Source: Candidatus Binataceae bacterium (GTDB lineage: Bacteria; Desulfobacterota; Binatia; Binatales; Binataceae). Taken from it: DNA of 64,000 nucleotides. Numbering within the stretch: the stretch's first letter is position 1; the number at the start of each line of letters is the position of its first letter. Positions 15,391-25,956 of this stretch are shown one piece after another. The stretch lies in contig DASRHP010000004.1 in assembly GCA_035650475.1 (NCBI GenBank), positions 172,736-236,735 of the forward strand, written 5' to 3'. The notes beneath the pieces are model-generated. The model was given only the letters and a program-made list of their open reading frames with translations, did no database searches and was not told the origin of the DNA. The translations under genes and the position numbers were made by a program.

Positions 15391-17796
15391 ATGAGCGAAA
15401 ATAATTATGTAATCTGGTTCTCTGACGAAGGATCTTCCGACGTCCGGCGCTTGGGCGGGAAAAATGCCTCGCTCGGCGAGATGACCCGCAACTTGCGAAG
15501 CCAGGGTATTCCGGTGCCGCCGGGCTTCGCGGTCACGGCGCAGGCTTACTGGGCCTTTCTCGACGCCAACAATCTGCGGCCCGAAATCACCAGCGCACTC
15601 GCCGATCTAAAGGTGCGGAAGCTGGCGTTGCCCGCCGCGGCCGGGCGGATTCGTGATGCAATCGCGCGCGGCAAGTTCCCACCCGCGATGGCCGACGCCA
15701 TCAGCGCCGCCTACCGCAAGCTCTGCGCGGATGCGGGAATCGAAGGGCTCGATGTCGCCGTGCGCAGCAGCGCGACCGCCGAGGATCTGCCCGAGGCGAG
15801 TTTTGCCGGCCAGCAGGAAAGCTTCCTCAATATCCGTGGCAACAGGAGCCTGCTCGACGCCGTGCGCCGATGCTTCGCCTCGCTATTCACCGACCGCGCC
15901 ATCGTCTATCGCGACAACCACGGCTTCGACCATATGAAGGTCGCGCTTTCGGTCGGCGTCCAAAGAATGGTTCATTCCGACCGCGGCAGCGCGGGCGTGA
16001 TGTTCTCGATCGACACCGAGACCGGGTTTCCCGCCACCGTGCTGATCAACGCCTCGTGGGGGCTGGGCGAGGCGGTTGTGCAGGGGATGGTCGAGCCGGA
16101 CGAATACGTCGTGTTCAAGCCGTTGCTCGACGACCAGCGCCTTGTACCGATCATCGAGAAGAAGCTGGGGGCCAAGGCGAAAAAAATCGTTTACGGCAGC
16201 GGACGGCGCACAACCACCAAAAAGATCGCCACACCTAAGGACGAACGGTCGCGCTTTGTGCTCAGCGACAGCGACATCCTGACGCTCGCGCGATGGGCGG
16301 TGGCGATCGAAGCGCACTATGGCCGTCCGATGGATATCGAGTGGGCCAAGGACGGCGACAGCGGCGAGCTCTTCGTCGTGCAGGCGCGTCCGGAAACCGT
16401 GCAGTCGCGCAAGGAAGCCGGCTCGCTCAAGACCTTCGTCCTCAAGCGCAAGGGCGACCGCCTGCTGAGCGGACTCGCGATTGGCGACGCGATCGCGGTC
16501 GGCGCGGTGTGCAAACTCCAAAGCCCCTCCGAGATTGCTCGCTTCAAGGACGGCGCGATCCTGGTCACCCGGATGACCGATCCGGACTGGATGCCGATCA
16601 TGCGGCGTGCCGCCGCGATTGTCACCGACCACGGCGGACGAACCTCGCACGCCGCGATCGTCAGCCGCGAGCTCGGCCTGCCGGCGATCGTCGGCGCCGG
16701 CAACGCGACCGCCGTACTCGAAAGCGGGCGCGAGATCACCGTGTCGTGCGCGGAGGGCGACACCGGCTACGTTTACGACGGTGCGGCCGATTTCGAGGTA
16801 CGCGACCTTGCCCTTGAGGAGGTTGCTCGCACGCGCACGCGCGTGATGCTGAATATGGCCAATCCGGCGGCGGCGACGCGCTGGTGGCGGCTGCCCGCGG
16901 ACGGAATCGGGCTTGCCCGCATGGAGTTTATCATCGGCAATATCATCAAGATTCATCCGATGGCCCTGGTCCGGTTCGACCAGCTCGCCGAGGCCGCCGC
17001 GCGCCGACAGATCGAACGGCTGACCCGCGGCCATGCCGACAGAACGGGCTATTTCATCGACACCCTCGCCAGCGGAATCGCGCGTATCGCGGCCTCGCGC
17101 TACCCGGCGCCGGTGATCGTCCGGATGAGCGACTTCAAGACCAACGAATACGCGCGCCTCATCGGCGGCCGCCAGTTCGAGCCGGCGGAGGAGAATCCGA
17201 TGCTCGGATGGCGCGGCGCAAGCCGCTACTACAGCGAAGGCTACCGCGAAGGCTTTGCACTCGAATGCCGCGCGATTCGCCAGGTGCGCGAACGGATCGG
17301 ACTGCGCAATGTGGTCGTGATGATCCCCTTCTGCCGCACGCTTGAGGAGGCCGACCGCACGCTGCAGGTGATGGCCGACAACGGGCTGCGACGCGCAGAG
17401 GACGGGCTTCAGGTTTACGTGATGTGCGAGATACCGTCGAACGTGATCCTGGCGGAGCAGTTCGCGCAGCGCTTCGACGGCTTTTCGATTGGCAGCAACG
17501 ACCTGACCCAGCTCACGCTCGGCGTGGACCGTGATTCGGCGGCGCTCGCCGCGCTCTTCGACGAACGTAACGACGCCGTGACCCGGCTTATCGCCGAGGT
17601 CATCCGGGGAGCGCACAAGCTCAATCGCAAGGTCGGGCTCTGCGGGCAGGCGCCCAGCGACCATCCGGAATTCGCGCGCTTCCTCGTGCAGGCGGGGATC
17701 GACTCGATCTCGGTCAGCCCCGACAGCTTCGTGCGGGTCAAGCAGCACGTGGCCGCCGCCGAAGCAGAGCCTGCGCTGCGACTGGCCGCGAGCTGA
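15391..17796 (+). CDS. ppsA: Phosphoenolpyruvate synthase
   Basis: An 801-residue enzyme that converts pyruvate, ATP and water to PEP, AMP and phosphate, the entry to gluconeogenesis from C2/C3 compounds. The order is the ATP-grasp N-terminal domain (about 1-360, with GGKNASLGEM and RSSATAEDLPEASFAGQQ), the swivelling phosphohistidine domain with catalytic His420 in GGRTSHAAIVSRELGLPAIVG, then the PEP-binding TIM barrel with GSNDLTQLTLGVDRDS near 705. Length matches the family. It is followed on the same strand by phosphoketolase and acetate kinase, giving a central-carbon block. Confidence 0.97.
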   Translation: MSENNYVIWFSDEGSSDVRRLGGKNASLGEMTRNLRSQGIPVPPGFAVTAQAYWAFLDANNLRPEITSALADLKVRKLALPAAAGRIRDAIARGKFPPAMADAISAAYRKLCADAGIEGLDVAVRSSATAEDLPEASFAGQQESFLNIRGNRSLLDAVRRCFASLFTDRAIVYRDNHGFDHMKVALSVGVQRMVHSDRGSAGVMFSIDTETGFPATVLINASWGLGEAVVQGMVEPDEYVVFKPLLDDQRLVPIIEKKLGAKAKKIVYGSGRRTTTKKIATPKDERSRFVLSDSDILTLARWAVAIEAHYGRPMDIEWAKDGDSGELFVVQARPETVQSRKEAGSLKTFVLKRKGDRLLSGLAIGDAIAVGAVCKLQSPSEIARFKDGAILVTRMTDPDWMPIMRRAAAIVTDHGGRTSHAAIVSRELGLPAIVGAGNATAVLESGREITVSCAEGDTGYVYDGAADFEVRDLALEEVARTRTRVMLNMANPAAATRWWRLPADGIGLARMEFIIGNIIKIHPMALVRFDQLAEAAARRQIERLTRGHADRTGYFIDTLASGIARIAASRYPAPVIVRMSDFKTNEYARLIGGRQFEPAEENPMLGWRGASRYYSEGYREGFALECRAIRQVRERIGLRNVVVMIPFCRTLEEADRTLQVMADNGLRRAEDGLQVYVMCEIPSNVILAEQFAQRFDGFSIGSNDLTQLTLGVDRDSAALAALFDERNDAVTRLIAEVIRGAHKLNRKVGLCGQAPSDHPEFARFLVQAGIDSISVSPDSFVRVKQHVAAAEAEPALRLAAS

Positions 17797-18125
17797 ATTG
17801 TTCGAGCCCGCGCTGATGATCGCTGGCGATAAGAAGGGGAGCGTGATCGACACGTGGGCCAAGGTTTCGCTCGTGTATCGAGCTGCTCTCGGCTGAGGCG
17901 CGGCGATCGTGTCGGTTGAGGCGGGCCGGAAGCTAAAAATGCCGGGGAGGGTCTCGCCGATGGGGCCCGAGCAAAGCTCTGGCTCCTTGTAAATCTTTCA
18001 CCGCATCGTGAGCCGCCGCGCTTACGAAATTCCTTCGCGCGTTACTTGGCGGCGGCGCGTCGGCTAGCATGGGATCGGCGGCGCGATCGCGCTTGCTCGA
18101 CAAGCCAGAGTTTGCGAGGACCATC
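17797..18125. other. 330-bp spacer between ppsA and the phosphoketolase gene
   Basis: No gene or RNA recognised on either strand. Presumably contains the promoter of the phosphoketolase-acetate kinase unit. No strong terminator is seen after ppsA. Confidence 0.4.
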
Positions 18126-20492
18126 ATGGCGCCGAAGCTTTCGACGAAGCAGCTCGAATTGATCGACGCGTACTGGCGCGCCTGCAACTACCTGTGCGTC
18201 GGGATGCTTTACCTGCGGGACAATCCGCTGCTGAGGGAGCCGCTGCGGCCCGAGCACATCAAGCGCCGCCTGCTCGGCCATTGGGGATCCGATCCCGGCC
18301 AGAGCTTCATCTGGGTTCATCTGAATCGTTTGATCAAGGAGCACGATCTCAACGTGCTCTACGTCTCCGGACCCGGCCACGGCGCGCCGGCGGTGCTCGC
18401 CAACGCGTGGCTAGAGGGAACCTATTCGGAGGTTTACCCCGATTGCAGCCGGGACGAGGTCGGGATGCGCGAGCTCTTCCGGCGCTTCTCGTTCCCGGGC
18501 GGCGTCGGCAGCCACTGCACGCCCGAGACGCCCGGCTCAATTCACGAGGGGGGCGAGCTTGGCTACAGCCTTTCGCACGCCTTTGGCGCGGCCTTTGACA
18601 ATCCCGATCTAATCGTGGCCGCGGTGGTCGGCGACGGCGAGGCGGAAACCGGGCCGCTCGCGACCTCCTGGCACTCCAACAAGTTTCTCAACCCGATCCG
18701 CGACGGCGCCGTGCTGCCGATCCTGCATCTCAACGGCTACAAGATCGCCAATCCGACGATTCTCGCGCGCATCCCGGCCGACGAGCTTGAAAGCCTGTTT
18801 GTCGGCTACGGCTACCGCCCCTGCCTGGTCGAGGGCGACGATCCGCCGACAATGCATCAGGCGATGGCCGCGGCGCTGGAGAGCTGCGTCGCCGAGATCC
18901 GTTCGATCCAGCAGGAGGCGCGGCGCAGCGGGAGCGCGCGCCGTCCGCGGTGGCCGATGGTAATCCTGCGCTCGCCCAAGGGATGGACCGCGCCGGCGGA
19001 AGTCGACGGCCACCGCGTCGAAGGTTTCTGGCGCGCACATCAGGTGCCGATCACCGAAGTGGCCGAGAATCCCGCGCATCTCAAGCTGCTCGAGCAATGG
19101 ATGCTGAGCTACCGGCCGCGCGAGCTGTTCGACTCCAGGGGCGCGCCGATTGACGAGCTCAAGGCGCTCGCGCCGGCGGGCGAGCGCAGGATGAGCGCAA
19201 ATCCGCACGCCAACGGCGGCCGCCTGCGCGAACCGCTGCGGATGCCTGACTTTCGCGACTACGCGGTCGCGGTGGCCCGGCCCGCGCAGGTCGAGGCGCA
19301 GAATACCTACGTGCTGGGCCAGTTCCTGCGCGACGTGATGCGCGACAACATGTCGAACTTCCGCGTCTTCGGACCCGACGAAACCGCCTCCAACCGGCTG
19401 CATGCGATCTACGAAGTCAGCGGCAAGACCTGGCTCGCCGGGCTCAGGCCCGAGGACGCCGACGGCGGCGCGCTCGCGCCCGACGGCCGCGTGATGGAGA
19501 TGCTGAGCGAGCACACACTGGAGGGCTGGATGGAAGGCTACGTGCTGACCGGGCGCCACGTGCTGTTCAACACCTACGAGGCGTTCGCGCACGTGGTGGA
19601 CTCGATGGTAAACCAGCACGCCAAGTGGCTGGAGAAGGCGCGCGCCGAAGTTGCCTGGCGCGCGCCGGTATCCTCGCTCAACATCCTGATCAGCTCCACG
19701 GTATGGCGCCAGGATCACAACGGCTTCACCCATCAGGATCCCGGCTTCATCGACGTCATTACCAACAAGAGCCCGCGGGTGACGCGGATCTATCTGCCGC
19801 CTGACGCCAACTGCCTGCTCAGCGTCGCCGATCACTGTCTGCGCAGCACCAATTACATCAACGTGATCGTCGCCGACAAGCAGTCTCACCTCCAGTTCCT
19901 CGACATTGAAACGGCGGCTACTCACTGCGCCAAGGGAATCGGGCTGTGGCCGTGGGCCAGCAACGACCAGGGGCACGAGCCCGACGCCGTCATCGCCAGC
20001 GCGGGCGAGGTCGCGACGATCGAGGCGCTGGCCGCGACGGCGATCCTGCGCGAGAAATTTCCCGATCTCAGGATTCGCTTCGTCAACGTGGTTGATCTGT
20101 TCACCTTGCAGCCGCACACGGAGCATCCGCACGGCCTTACCGACCGCGACTTCGACAGCCTCTTCACCGTGGACAAGCCGGTCATCTTCAACTTTCACGG
20201 CTACCCGTGGCTGATTCACAAGCTCGCCTATCGGCGGACCAACCACGCCAACATGCACGTGCGCGGCTACAAGGAATTCGGCAGCATCAACACGCCGCTG
20301 GAACTCGCGATCAACAACCAGATCGATCGCTTCAACCTCGCGATCGACGTCATCGATCGCGTTCCCCGACTCCAGGCCACCGGCGCTCACGTCAAGGATT
20401 GGCTCAAGAATCAGATCCACGAGAACCTCGAATATGCATTGAAAAACGGCGTCGACCGGGACGAGATCGCGAAATGGAAATGGCCGTACTGA
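18126..20492 (+). CDS. xfp: Phosphoketolase (xylulose-5-P/fructose-6-P)
   Basis: A 788-residue thiamine-diphosphate enzyme that cleaves xylulose 5-phosphate or fructose 6-phosphate with phosphate to acetyl phosphate. Signatures: GPGHG at 82-86, the [15 protein letters not shown] stretch near 141-155 and GDGEAETGP at 169-177, plus the C-terminal transketolase-like domain with [12 protein letters not shown]. Length is the normal family size. The ATG at 18126 follows AGGA; an upstream in-frame start is less likely. Acetate kinase lies 87 bp downstream, forming a pathway from sugar phosphate to acetate plus ATP. Confidence 0.97.
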   Translation: MAPKLSTKQLELIDAYWRACNYLCVGMLYLRDNPLLREPLRPEHIKRRLLGHWGSDPGQSFIWVHLNRLIKEHDLNVLYVSGPGHGAPAVLANAWLEGTYSEVYPDCSRDEVGMRELFRRFSFPGGVGSHCTPETPGSIHEGGELGYSLSHAFGAAFDNPDLIVAAVVGDGEAETGPLATSWHSNKFLNPIRDGAVLPILHLNGYKIANPTILARIPADELESLFVGYGYRPCLVEGDDPPTMHQAMAAALESCVAEIRSIQQEARRSGSARRPRWPMVILRSPKGWTAPAEVDGHRVEGFWRAHQVPITEVAENPAHLKLLEQWMLSYRPRELFDSRGAPIDELKALAPAGERRMSANPHANGGRLREPLRMPDFRDYAVAVARPAQVEAQNTYVLGQFLRDVMRDNMSNFRVFGPDETASNRLHAIYEVSGKTWLAGLRPEDADGGALAPDGRVMEMLSEHTLEGWMEGYVLTGRHVLFNTYEAFAHVVDSMVNQHAKWLEKARAEVAWRAPVSSLNILISSTVWRQDHNGFTHQDPGFIDVITNKSPRVTRIYLPPDANCLLSVADHCLRSTNYINVIVADKQSHLQFLDIETAATHCAKGIGLWPWASNDQGHEPDAVIASAGEVATIEALAATAILREKFPDLRIRFVNVVDLFTLQPHTEHPHGLTDRDFDSLFTVDKPVIFNFHGYPWLIHKLAYRRTNHANMHVRGYKEFGSINTPLELAINNQIDRFNLAIDVIDRVPRLQATGAHVKDWLKNQIHENLEYALKNGVDRDEIAKWKWPY

Positions 20493-20579
20493 GCATGCGC
20501 AAGTGGCCATTGACCAAGGGACGTCGGATGTGTCGCCCGGGTCGCGGAAGTGCAGCCGCGCAGAGCGGGAGCGGCGGCC

Positions 20580-21758
20580 GTGGCTGACGCGCGCGTGATT
20601 CTGTGTCACAACAGCGGCTCGTCCTCGCGCAAGCTTGCGCTGTTCAGGCTCGCCGAGGGTAGGGAGGAACTGATTGCGAAGGGCGCGGCGGAGGAGGTCG
20701 GCTCGCGCGGCGGTCGCCTATGGGTAAGCGACGGGCGCGGAAAGATGCTGTGCGACGAAGAGCGCGATCTTTCGGGCTCGCTCGATCCGCTGCTTGCGCT
20801 GTACGACGAGATCGACCGGCTGCGCCTGCCGCGTCCCGAGGCGGCCGGTCATCGGATGGTGCACGGCGGTGTCAGCCACGTCGAACCTGAACTGATCACG
20901 CAGGCACTGATGGAGGATCTACGCCGGCTCGTCCCTTTCGCGCCGCTCCATCTACCGGGCGAGATAGCCGGCGTCGAATCGACGGCCGCTCGCTACCGCG
21001 GTATGCCGCAGGTGGCGTGCTTCGATACGGCGTTCCATCGCCGGATGCCCGAGATAGCCGAGCGCTTCGCCCTGCCGCGCGCGCTATGGGACGACGGAAT
21101 CCGCCGCTTCGGCTTTCACGGCATCTCGTACGAGTACGTCATGCAGGCGCTCGGCCACGCCGCCCCGCCGCGCATCATCATCGCTCATCTGGGCAACGGC
21201 GCGAGTATGGCCGCGGTGCGCGACGGGCGTCCGCTCGATACCACGATGGGATTCACGCCCACCGGCGGTTTCATGATGGGCACCCGCAGCGGCGATCTCG
21301 ACCCAGGCATCCTGCTCTATCTGCTCAGGGAAAAGCGCCTTGACGCGGACGCGCTCGAGGGCCTGGTGAACCATCAGTCAGGGCTGCTCGGGGTGTCGGG
21401 GGTCGGCTCGGACATGAAGCTGCTGCTTGAGAAGCGACAGACGGACTCACATGCGGCGCAGGCGGTCGAGATGTTCTGCTACCAGGTGCGCAAAACGATC
21501 GGCGCGCTGGCGGCGGCGCTGGGCGGCCTTGATCTGCTGGTGTTCACCGCCGGCATCGGCGAGCGGGCAGCGCCGGTCAGGTTGGAGATCTGCCGAGGCC
21601 TCGAACATTTGGACATCAGCATCGACCGCGGACGTAACGATCGGCACGCCGACGTTATCAGCACGCCTGACAGCCGATGCGTGGTCCGGGTGATCCCGAC
21701 CGATGAAGACTTGATGATCGCGCGGCATACCCATCGCACCGTTTTCGGCGGCGGATGA
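20580..21758 (+). CDS. ackA: Acetate kinase
   Basis: A 392-residue ASKHA-fold kinase that converts acetyl phosphate and ADP to acetate and ATP. The N-terminal LCHNSGSSSRK motif carries the substrate Asn; GFHGISYEYV, the GNGASMAA phosphate motif and FTAGIGERA near the C-terminus are all present. Start chosen as the GTG at 20580, with GGGAG upstream; another GTG at 20550 would add 10 residues. Direct downstream partner of phosphoketolase. No phosphotransacetylase is present in the window. Confidence 0.95.
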   Translation: MADARVILCHNSGSSSRKLALFRLAEGREELIAKGAAEEVGSRGGRLWVSDGRGKMLCDEERDLSGSLDPLLALYDEIDRLRLPRPEAAGHRMVHGGVSHVEPELITQALMEDLRRLVPFAPLHLPGEIAGVESTAARYRGMPQVACFDTAFHRRMPEIAERFALPRALWDDGIRRFGFHGISYEYVMQALGHAAPPRIIIAHLGNGASMAAVRDGRPLDTTMGFTPTGGFMMGTRSGDLDPGILLYLLREKRLDADALEGLVNHQSGLLGVSGVGSDMKLLLEKRQTDSHAAQAVEMFCYQVRKTIGALAAALGGLDLLVFTAGIGERAAPVRLEICRGLEHLDISIDRGRNDRHADVISTPDSRCVVRVIPTDEDLMIARHTHRTVFGGG

Positions 21759-21787
21759 CGCGGGCAGCCGGCGGCGCGGCGGATGTT

Positions 21788-22969
21788 TCAGGCGGCTGGG
21801 CCGGGTTGCGGCACCCGATGTGCGATACGCTCATGGTCTTCGGCAGCCAGCAGGCTGCGGAACTGCACGAAGCGCGCGATTCCCGAGCGCGTGATCATTC
21901 CGACCAGGCGACCGTTATCAGTCACCAGCAGACGGCCGACGTCGCGCTCGGCCATCCGGCGCAGCGCGTCGGCGGCGCTCGCTGAGGCGGCAATGCTCAG
22001 GCTTTCGTCCAGCGGCTGCATCAGGTCGGCAACGCGGCGCTGCGTGCGTTCGGGCGCCGGACATGCGCTTACCTCGGACAATGAGAGCAGGCCAAGCGGA
22101 CGGCCGTCGCTCACCACCGGGAATCCGGCGTAGCCGTAGCGCAGGAAGCTTTGCTCGACGGCCTCGGCGATCGTGAGCTCGGGGCTGAGCGTCGCCGGTT
22201 CGCGGATCATGATGTCGCTGACGCGCGTGTGGCCGAGCGTCTGCTGGACCACGACGTGCTGATAGCTGCCGACCGCCGCCGCTTTCAGGAACAGGCCGAT
22301 GAAGATGAGCCAGAGTCCGCCGGCGAGCGAACCGCCGAAGATCTCCAGCGCGCCTAACAGGATCAGGCCGTAGCCGATTCCCTGTCCCCAGTTCGCCGCC
22401 CTCTCGCTCGCCCGCCGCAGGTCGCCGCTCCACCACCATGCGATCGCCCGGAACAGCCGCCCGCCGTCGAGCGGAAATCCGGGCAGCAGGTTGAAGACCG
22501 CAAGCGCAACGTTGACGAATGACAAATAGTCGAAGACCGCCCTCCACAATGGCGCATCGATGCCCAGGACGTGTGGGATAAGCCAAAAGACGCCGGCGAG
22601 GAGGGCGCTCGTCAGGGGGCCGACCGCAGCGATCCGCATTTCGTCGAAGGGGTTGCGCGGCTCACCGCTCAGATGCGCCAACCCGCCGAAGACGAACAGG
22701 GTGATGCGGTCCACCTGTTCGCCCAGCCGGTTCGCCACCGCCGCGTGGGCAAGCTCGTGGATCAGTACCGAGGCAAAGAACAGAATAGTGGCCGCGAGGC
22801 CGACTATCCAGTAGCTGGCTCGTCCGTAGCCCGGGTAGGCGTAAGGGAAATAGCCCGCCGCCAGGCTCCAGAGAACCACCGCGAACAGGATCGCCCACGA
22901 ATAATCGAGGGCCACCTGCACACCGGCAACCTTGAAAATCTCTATCTCGTGTTGGGCCCGACGCTGCAT
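21788..22969 (-). CDS. Site-2-protease-type membrane metalloprotease with CBS pair
   Basis: A 393-residue M50B peptidase. The zinc motif HELAH is at residues 71-75 and the third ligand region NLLPGFPLDGG at 160-170, both within membrane segments. About six transmembrane helices are followed by a cytoplasmic C-terminal pair of CBS domains (about 245-370), which often sense adenine nucleotides. Such proteases cut membrane-bound regulators inside the membrane. It converges with ackA (29 bp between stops) and is divergent from the Por operon; the target is not visible here. Confidence 0.93.
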   Translation of the reverse strand: MQRRAQHEIEIFKVAGVQVALDYSWAILFAVVLWSLAAGYFPYAYPGYGRASYWIVGLAATILFFASVLIHELAHAAVANRLGEQVDRITLFVFGGLAHLSGEPRNPFDEMRIAAVGPLTSALLAGVFWLIPHVLGIDAPLWRAVFDYLSFVNVALAVFNLLPGFPLDGGRLFRAIAWWWSGDLRRASERAANWGQGIGYGLILLGALEIFGGSLAGGLWLIFIGLFLKAAAVGSYQHVVVQQTLGHTRVSDIMIREPATLSPELTIAEAVEQSFLRYGYAGFPVVSDGRPLGLLSLSEVSACPAPERTQRRVADLMQPLDESLSIAASASAADALRRMAERDVGRLLVTDNGRLVGMITRSGIARFVQFRSLLAAEDHERIAHRVPQPGPAA

Positions 22970-23174
22970 CGTTGCTCCTGTTCAGTGTTGCGTTGCCTCC
23001 GCCAAACCCCTTGCCGCCTCTGTGCTCTCGATGCTGCAAGCAACCTGCCAACGGCGAATGCTTCCGACGGATACATCGGCCCGCCGGGCGTGACTCCTTT
23101 CGACGCACGATAGGGTGCGCGCCTGGGCCGTCGGCGGCGACTTTCAGGCACGCGCGTTGCTCTGCTCTGACCCG

Positions 23175-23768
23175 ATGGCTCGCACCGGCTTGACCGAGAT
23201 CCGCATTCACGGCCGCGGCGGCCAAGGCAACGTGGTTGCGGCCTATCTCCTCGCGACCGCGGCTTTCGAAGCAGGACGCTTTGGCCAGGCTTTCCCCAGC
23301 TTTGGTCCCGAGCGGCGCGGCGCGCCCGTGGCCGCCTTCGTCCGCATCGCGGACCGTCCGGTGAGGCTCCGTTCGCAGGTCCACAACCCGCGCTTTCTGA
23401 TCATTCAGGACGAGAAGCTGCTTCACGTCAGTGGGATCACCGGCGGGTTGCTGCCGGGCGGAGGGGTTCTGGTCAATTCGCGCCGGTCTGCCGAGCAGCT
23501 TCGGGTCCCGGGTGCCGCACGTACGGTTACGATTCCCGCGACCGCGCTGGCGATCGAGATTCTCGGCCTGCCGGTGCCGAATACGGCGCTTGTGGCGGCA
23601 TTCCTCGCGCTTACGGAACTCCTCCCGTTGGCCGCGCTGGAGAAGGCGCTTGCGCGCCGCTTCCAAGGCGAGATGCTCGACCGCAACCGTCGCCTCGTCG
23701 GCGCAGCGGCAGCGCGCGTGCAGGCGGCTGTGTGGCAGGAAGAGGCTGAACGTGCAGCAACCGCTTGA
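23175..23768 (+). CDS. porG: 2-oxoacid:ferredoxin oxidoreductase, gamma subunit
   Basis: A 197-residue gamma chain of the pyruvate/2-oxoacid:ferredoxin oxidoreductase family. It has the GRGGQGNVVAAYLLATAAFE motif near residue 13 and FGPERRGAPVAAFVRI at about 42-57, the conserved CoA-interacting core. The start ATG at 23175 is preferred over an earlier in-frame start. It overlaps the alpha-subunit gene by 17 bp, showing co-translation. The complex makes acyl-CoA, CO2 and reduced ferredoxin from a 2-oxoacid, or runs in reverse. Confidence 0.92.
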   Translation: MARTGLTEIRIHGRGGQGNVVAAYLLATAAFEAGRFGQAFPSFGPERRGAPVAAFVRIADRPVRLRSQVHNPRFLIIQDEKLLHVSGITGGLLPGGGVLVNSRRSAEQLRVPGAARTVTIPATALAIEILGLPVPNTALVAAFLALTELLPLAALEKALARRFQGEMLDRNRRLVGAAAARVQAAVWQEEAERAATA

Positions 23769-24924
23769 AGGTTCCGAGGCGATCGCACGTGCGGTTGCGC
23801 TGTGCCGCCCGCAGGTGGTCGCCGCCTATCCGATCACGCCGCAGACGCACATCGTCGAGAACCTCGCCCGACTCATCGCTGATGGCGAATTGGAATGCGA
23901 GTTGGTCAGCGTCGAGAGCGAGTTTTCGGCGGCCTCGGTGGCGCTTGGCGCGGCCGCCGCAGGCTCGCGCGCCTACACGGCGAGCAGCGCACAGGGAATC
24001 CTGCTGATGACGGAGGTGCTCTACAACATTGCGGGCCTGCGGATTCCGTTGGTGATGACGTGCGCGAACCGCGCCGTGGGCGCGCCGGTTTCGGCGTGGA
24101 ACGACCATCAGGACTCGATGTCGGTGCGCGACGCCGGCTGGATTCAACTCTACTGCGCTGACAACCAGGAGGCCGTTGACACCACCGTCACCGCCTTTCG
24201 CATCGCCGAGCAGACCGAGCTGCCGGTGATGGTCTGCGTTGATGGCTTCGTCCTGACGCACACGTTGGAGCCGTTGGAGCTTCCGACCCACGAGCAGGTC
24301 GATCGCTTCCTGCCCCCGTACCGGTTCGCGCGCGCGCTCGATCCGCGCAATCCGATCAGTATCGGCACGCTGGTATCGCCCGACTTTTATCCCGAGGCGC
24401 GCCACGCCCATCATCAGGCGGTTCTTCGCGCTCAGGACGCGATCCTCGATGCCGAGCGCGAATGGCGCGCGCTGACCGGGCGCTCCGCGGGCGGCCTGCT
24501 TGCGCTCGAGGGTCCTGCCGACGCGCGCGTTGGGATTCTCTGTCTCGGTTCGGTGTTCGGCACGCTGGCGGACGCGGCCGCACAATACCCGTCGGCTGAA
24601 CCGGTCAAGCTGATAAAGCTGCGCACATTTCGCCCCTTTCCGTTCGACGCCTTGCAGCAAGCCTGCCGCGGCATGTCCGACCTGATCGTGCTCGACCGCG
24701 CATTGTCGATCGGCGCCGGTGGAATCCTGGGCAACGAAGTGCGGGCCGCGCTGAGCGAGCTTCCCACTGCGCCGCGCATTTACAACTTTGCGGTTGGTCT
24801 CGGCGGGCGCGACGTCGCGCCCAGCCTCTATCCTCAGTTGCTCGAAGCGGTGAAGGCCGCGCGGCCCGCGCGCTTTGCGGTCTTCGACCTCGAGCCGGAC
24901 AAGCTCGCCCACCAGGATCGCTAG
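23752..24924 (+). CDS. porA: 2-oxoacid:ferredoxin oxidoreductase, alpha subunit
   Basis: A 390-residue alpha subunit. Domain I (about 1-240) has the YPITPQTHIVE and SEFSAASVALGAAAAG segments that shape the TPP pocket, and YTASSAQGILLMTEV follows. The C-terminal transketolase-like domain is about 260-380. The GTG start at 23752 has GGAAGAGG upstream and overlaps the gamma gene. The four-subunit layout (separate gamma, alpha, beta and a ferredoxin-bearing chain) is the archaeal/bacterial Por type, not the one-chain type. Pyruvate is the likely substrate but specificity cannot be read. Confidence 0.93.
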   Translation: MQQPLEGSEAIARAVALCRPQVVAAYPITPQTHIVENLARLIADGELECELVSVESEFSAASVALGAAAAGSRAYTASSAQGILLMTEVLYNIAGLRIPLVMTCANRAVGAPVSAWNDHQDSMSVRDAGWIQLYCADNQEAVDTTVTAFRIAEQTELPVMVCVDGFVLTHTLEPLELPTHEQVDRFLPPYRFARALDPRNPISIGTLVSPDFYPEARHAHHQAVLRAQDAILDAEREWRALTGRSAGGLLALEGPADARVGILCLGSVFGTLADAAAQYPSAEPVKLIKLRTFRPFPFDALQQACRGMSDLIVLDRALSIGAGGILGNEVRAALSELPTAPRIYNFAVGLGGRDVAPSLYPQLLEAVKAARPARFAVFDLEPDKLAHQDR

Positions 24925-24941
24925 CCGACGCGAGGTAAGAG

Positions 24942-25937
24942 ATGGCCGAAGCAAAGACGCCGCCTGCGGCCGCCGATTTGAGACGCCGCCAACCCTCGTT
25001 TCGCGGCCTCGACTCAGGACATTTCGCTTGCCCCGGATGCGGCCAGGCGCTCGCCGCGCGGTTGGTGACCGAGGCAGCGGGCCCCGACATTCTGGTGGCC
25101 AACGCGACCGGCTGCCTGGAAGTCTTCACCACCGCCTGGCCGTTTACCGCCTGGCGCGTGCCGTGGATGCACTCGCTGTTCGAGAACGCGCCGGCAATCG
25201 CCTCTGGAATGGAGGCTGCGCTCAAGGCGCAAGGGCGTTCGACCAAAGTGATCGCGATGGGCGGCGACGGCGGCACTTTTGACATCGGCTTTCAGGCGCT
25301 GTCGGGGATGCTCGAGCGCAACCATAACGTTCTCTACGTCTGCCACGACAACGAGGCTTACATGAACACCGGCGTCCAGCGCTCGAGCTCGACGCCGCAC
25401 GCCGCGACGACCACCACGTCGCCCGCGGGCATGCATCGGAAGGGCAAGCGCCACCTCAAGAAGGATCTCTTATCGATCATCGCCGCACACCATATCCCCT
25501 ATGCCGCGACCGCGTCGGTCGCCTATCCCTCCGATATCCGACAGAAGGTGCGGCGCGGGCTCGAGATTGAAGGCGCAGCCTTCATCCAGATTCACTCGCC
25601 GTGTCCGCTTGGATGGGGCCACGACGGCGCACTGAGCATCGAGGTTGCGCGACTTGCCGTGCAAAGCGGGCTCTTTCCGCTGATCGAGATGGAGCGCGGC
25701 GAAGTGGTCGCGGTAATGCGACTTCGCAACGTACGCCCGGTCGCCGACTATCTCCGGTTGCAGGAGCGCTTTGTGCATCTGTTCGCCGACGATCCGTTGG
25801 CGCACGAGGAGCTCGAACATCTCCAGGCGCTCGCCGACCACAATATCGAAACTTACAAACTGCGCGCGGACACGCCCGGACCGCGCGACAGTGAGGGCGC
25901 CGACACCGTCCGCCGCGGCGGGCTGCGATGGGCATGA
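24942..25937 (+). CDS. porB: 2-oxoacid:ferredoxin oxidoreductase, beta (TPP-binding) subunit
   Basis: A 331-residue beta subunit. The CPGCG motif near residue 30 supplies cysteines for an iron-sulfur cluster together with the later ATGCLEV and CPLGWGH cysteines. The TPP/Mg motif is GGDGGTFDIGFQ near 107-118, ending in NEAYMNTG. Length and order match PorB. It lies 17 bp after porA and 19 bp ahead of the GltD-ferredoxin fusion. Confidence 0.95.
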   Translation: MAEAKTPPAAADLRRRQPSFRGLDSGHFACPGCGQALAARLVTEAAGPDILVANATGCLEVFTTAWPFTAWRVPWMHSLFENAPAIASGMEAALKAQGRSTKVIAMGGDGGTFDIGFQALSGMLERNHNVLYVCHDNEAYMNTGVQRSSSTPHAATTTTSPAGMHRKGKRHLKKDLLSIIAAHHIPYAATASVAYPSDIRQKVRRGLEIEGAAFIQIHSPCPLGWGHDGALSIEVARLAVQSGLFPLIEMERGEVVAVMRLRNVRPVADYLRLQERFVHLFADDPLAHEELEHLQALADHNIETYKLRADTPGPRDSEGADTVRRGGLRWA

Positions 25938-25956
25938 GCAGAGGCAAACGGCGGCG

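Noticed and set aside
15883..17862. Long minus-strand open frame across ppsA
   Set aside because: Shadow of ppsA: His- and Arg-rich composition and no recognisable motif.
18609..20609. Long minus-strand open frame across the phosphoketolase gene
   Set aside because: Same explanation: antisense artefact of a GC-rich coding region.
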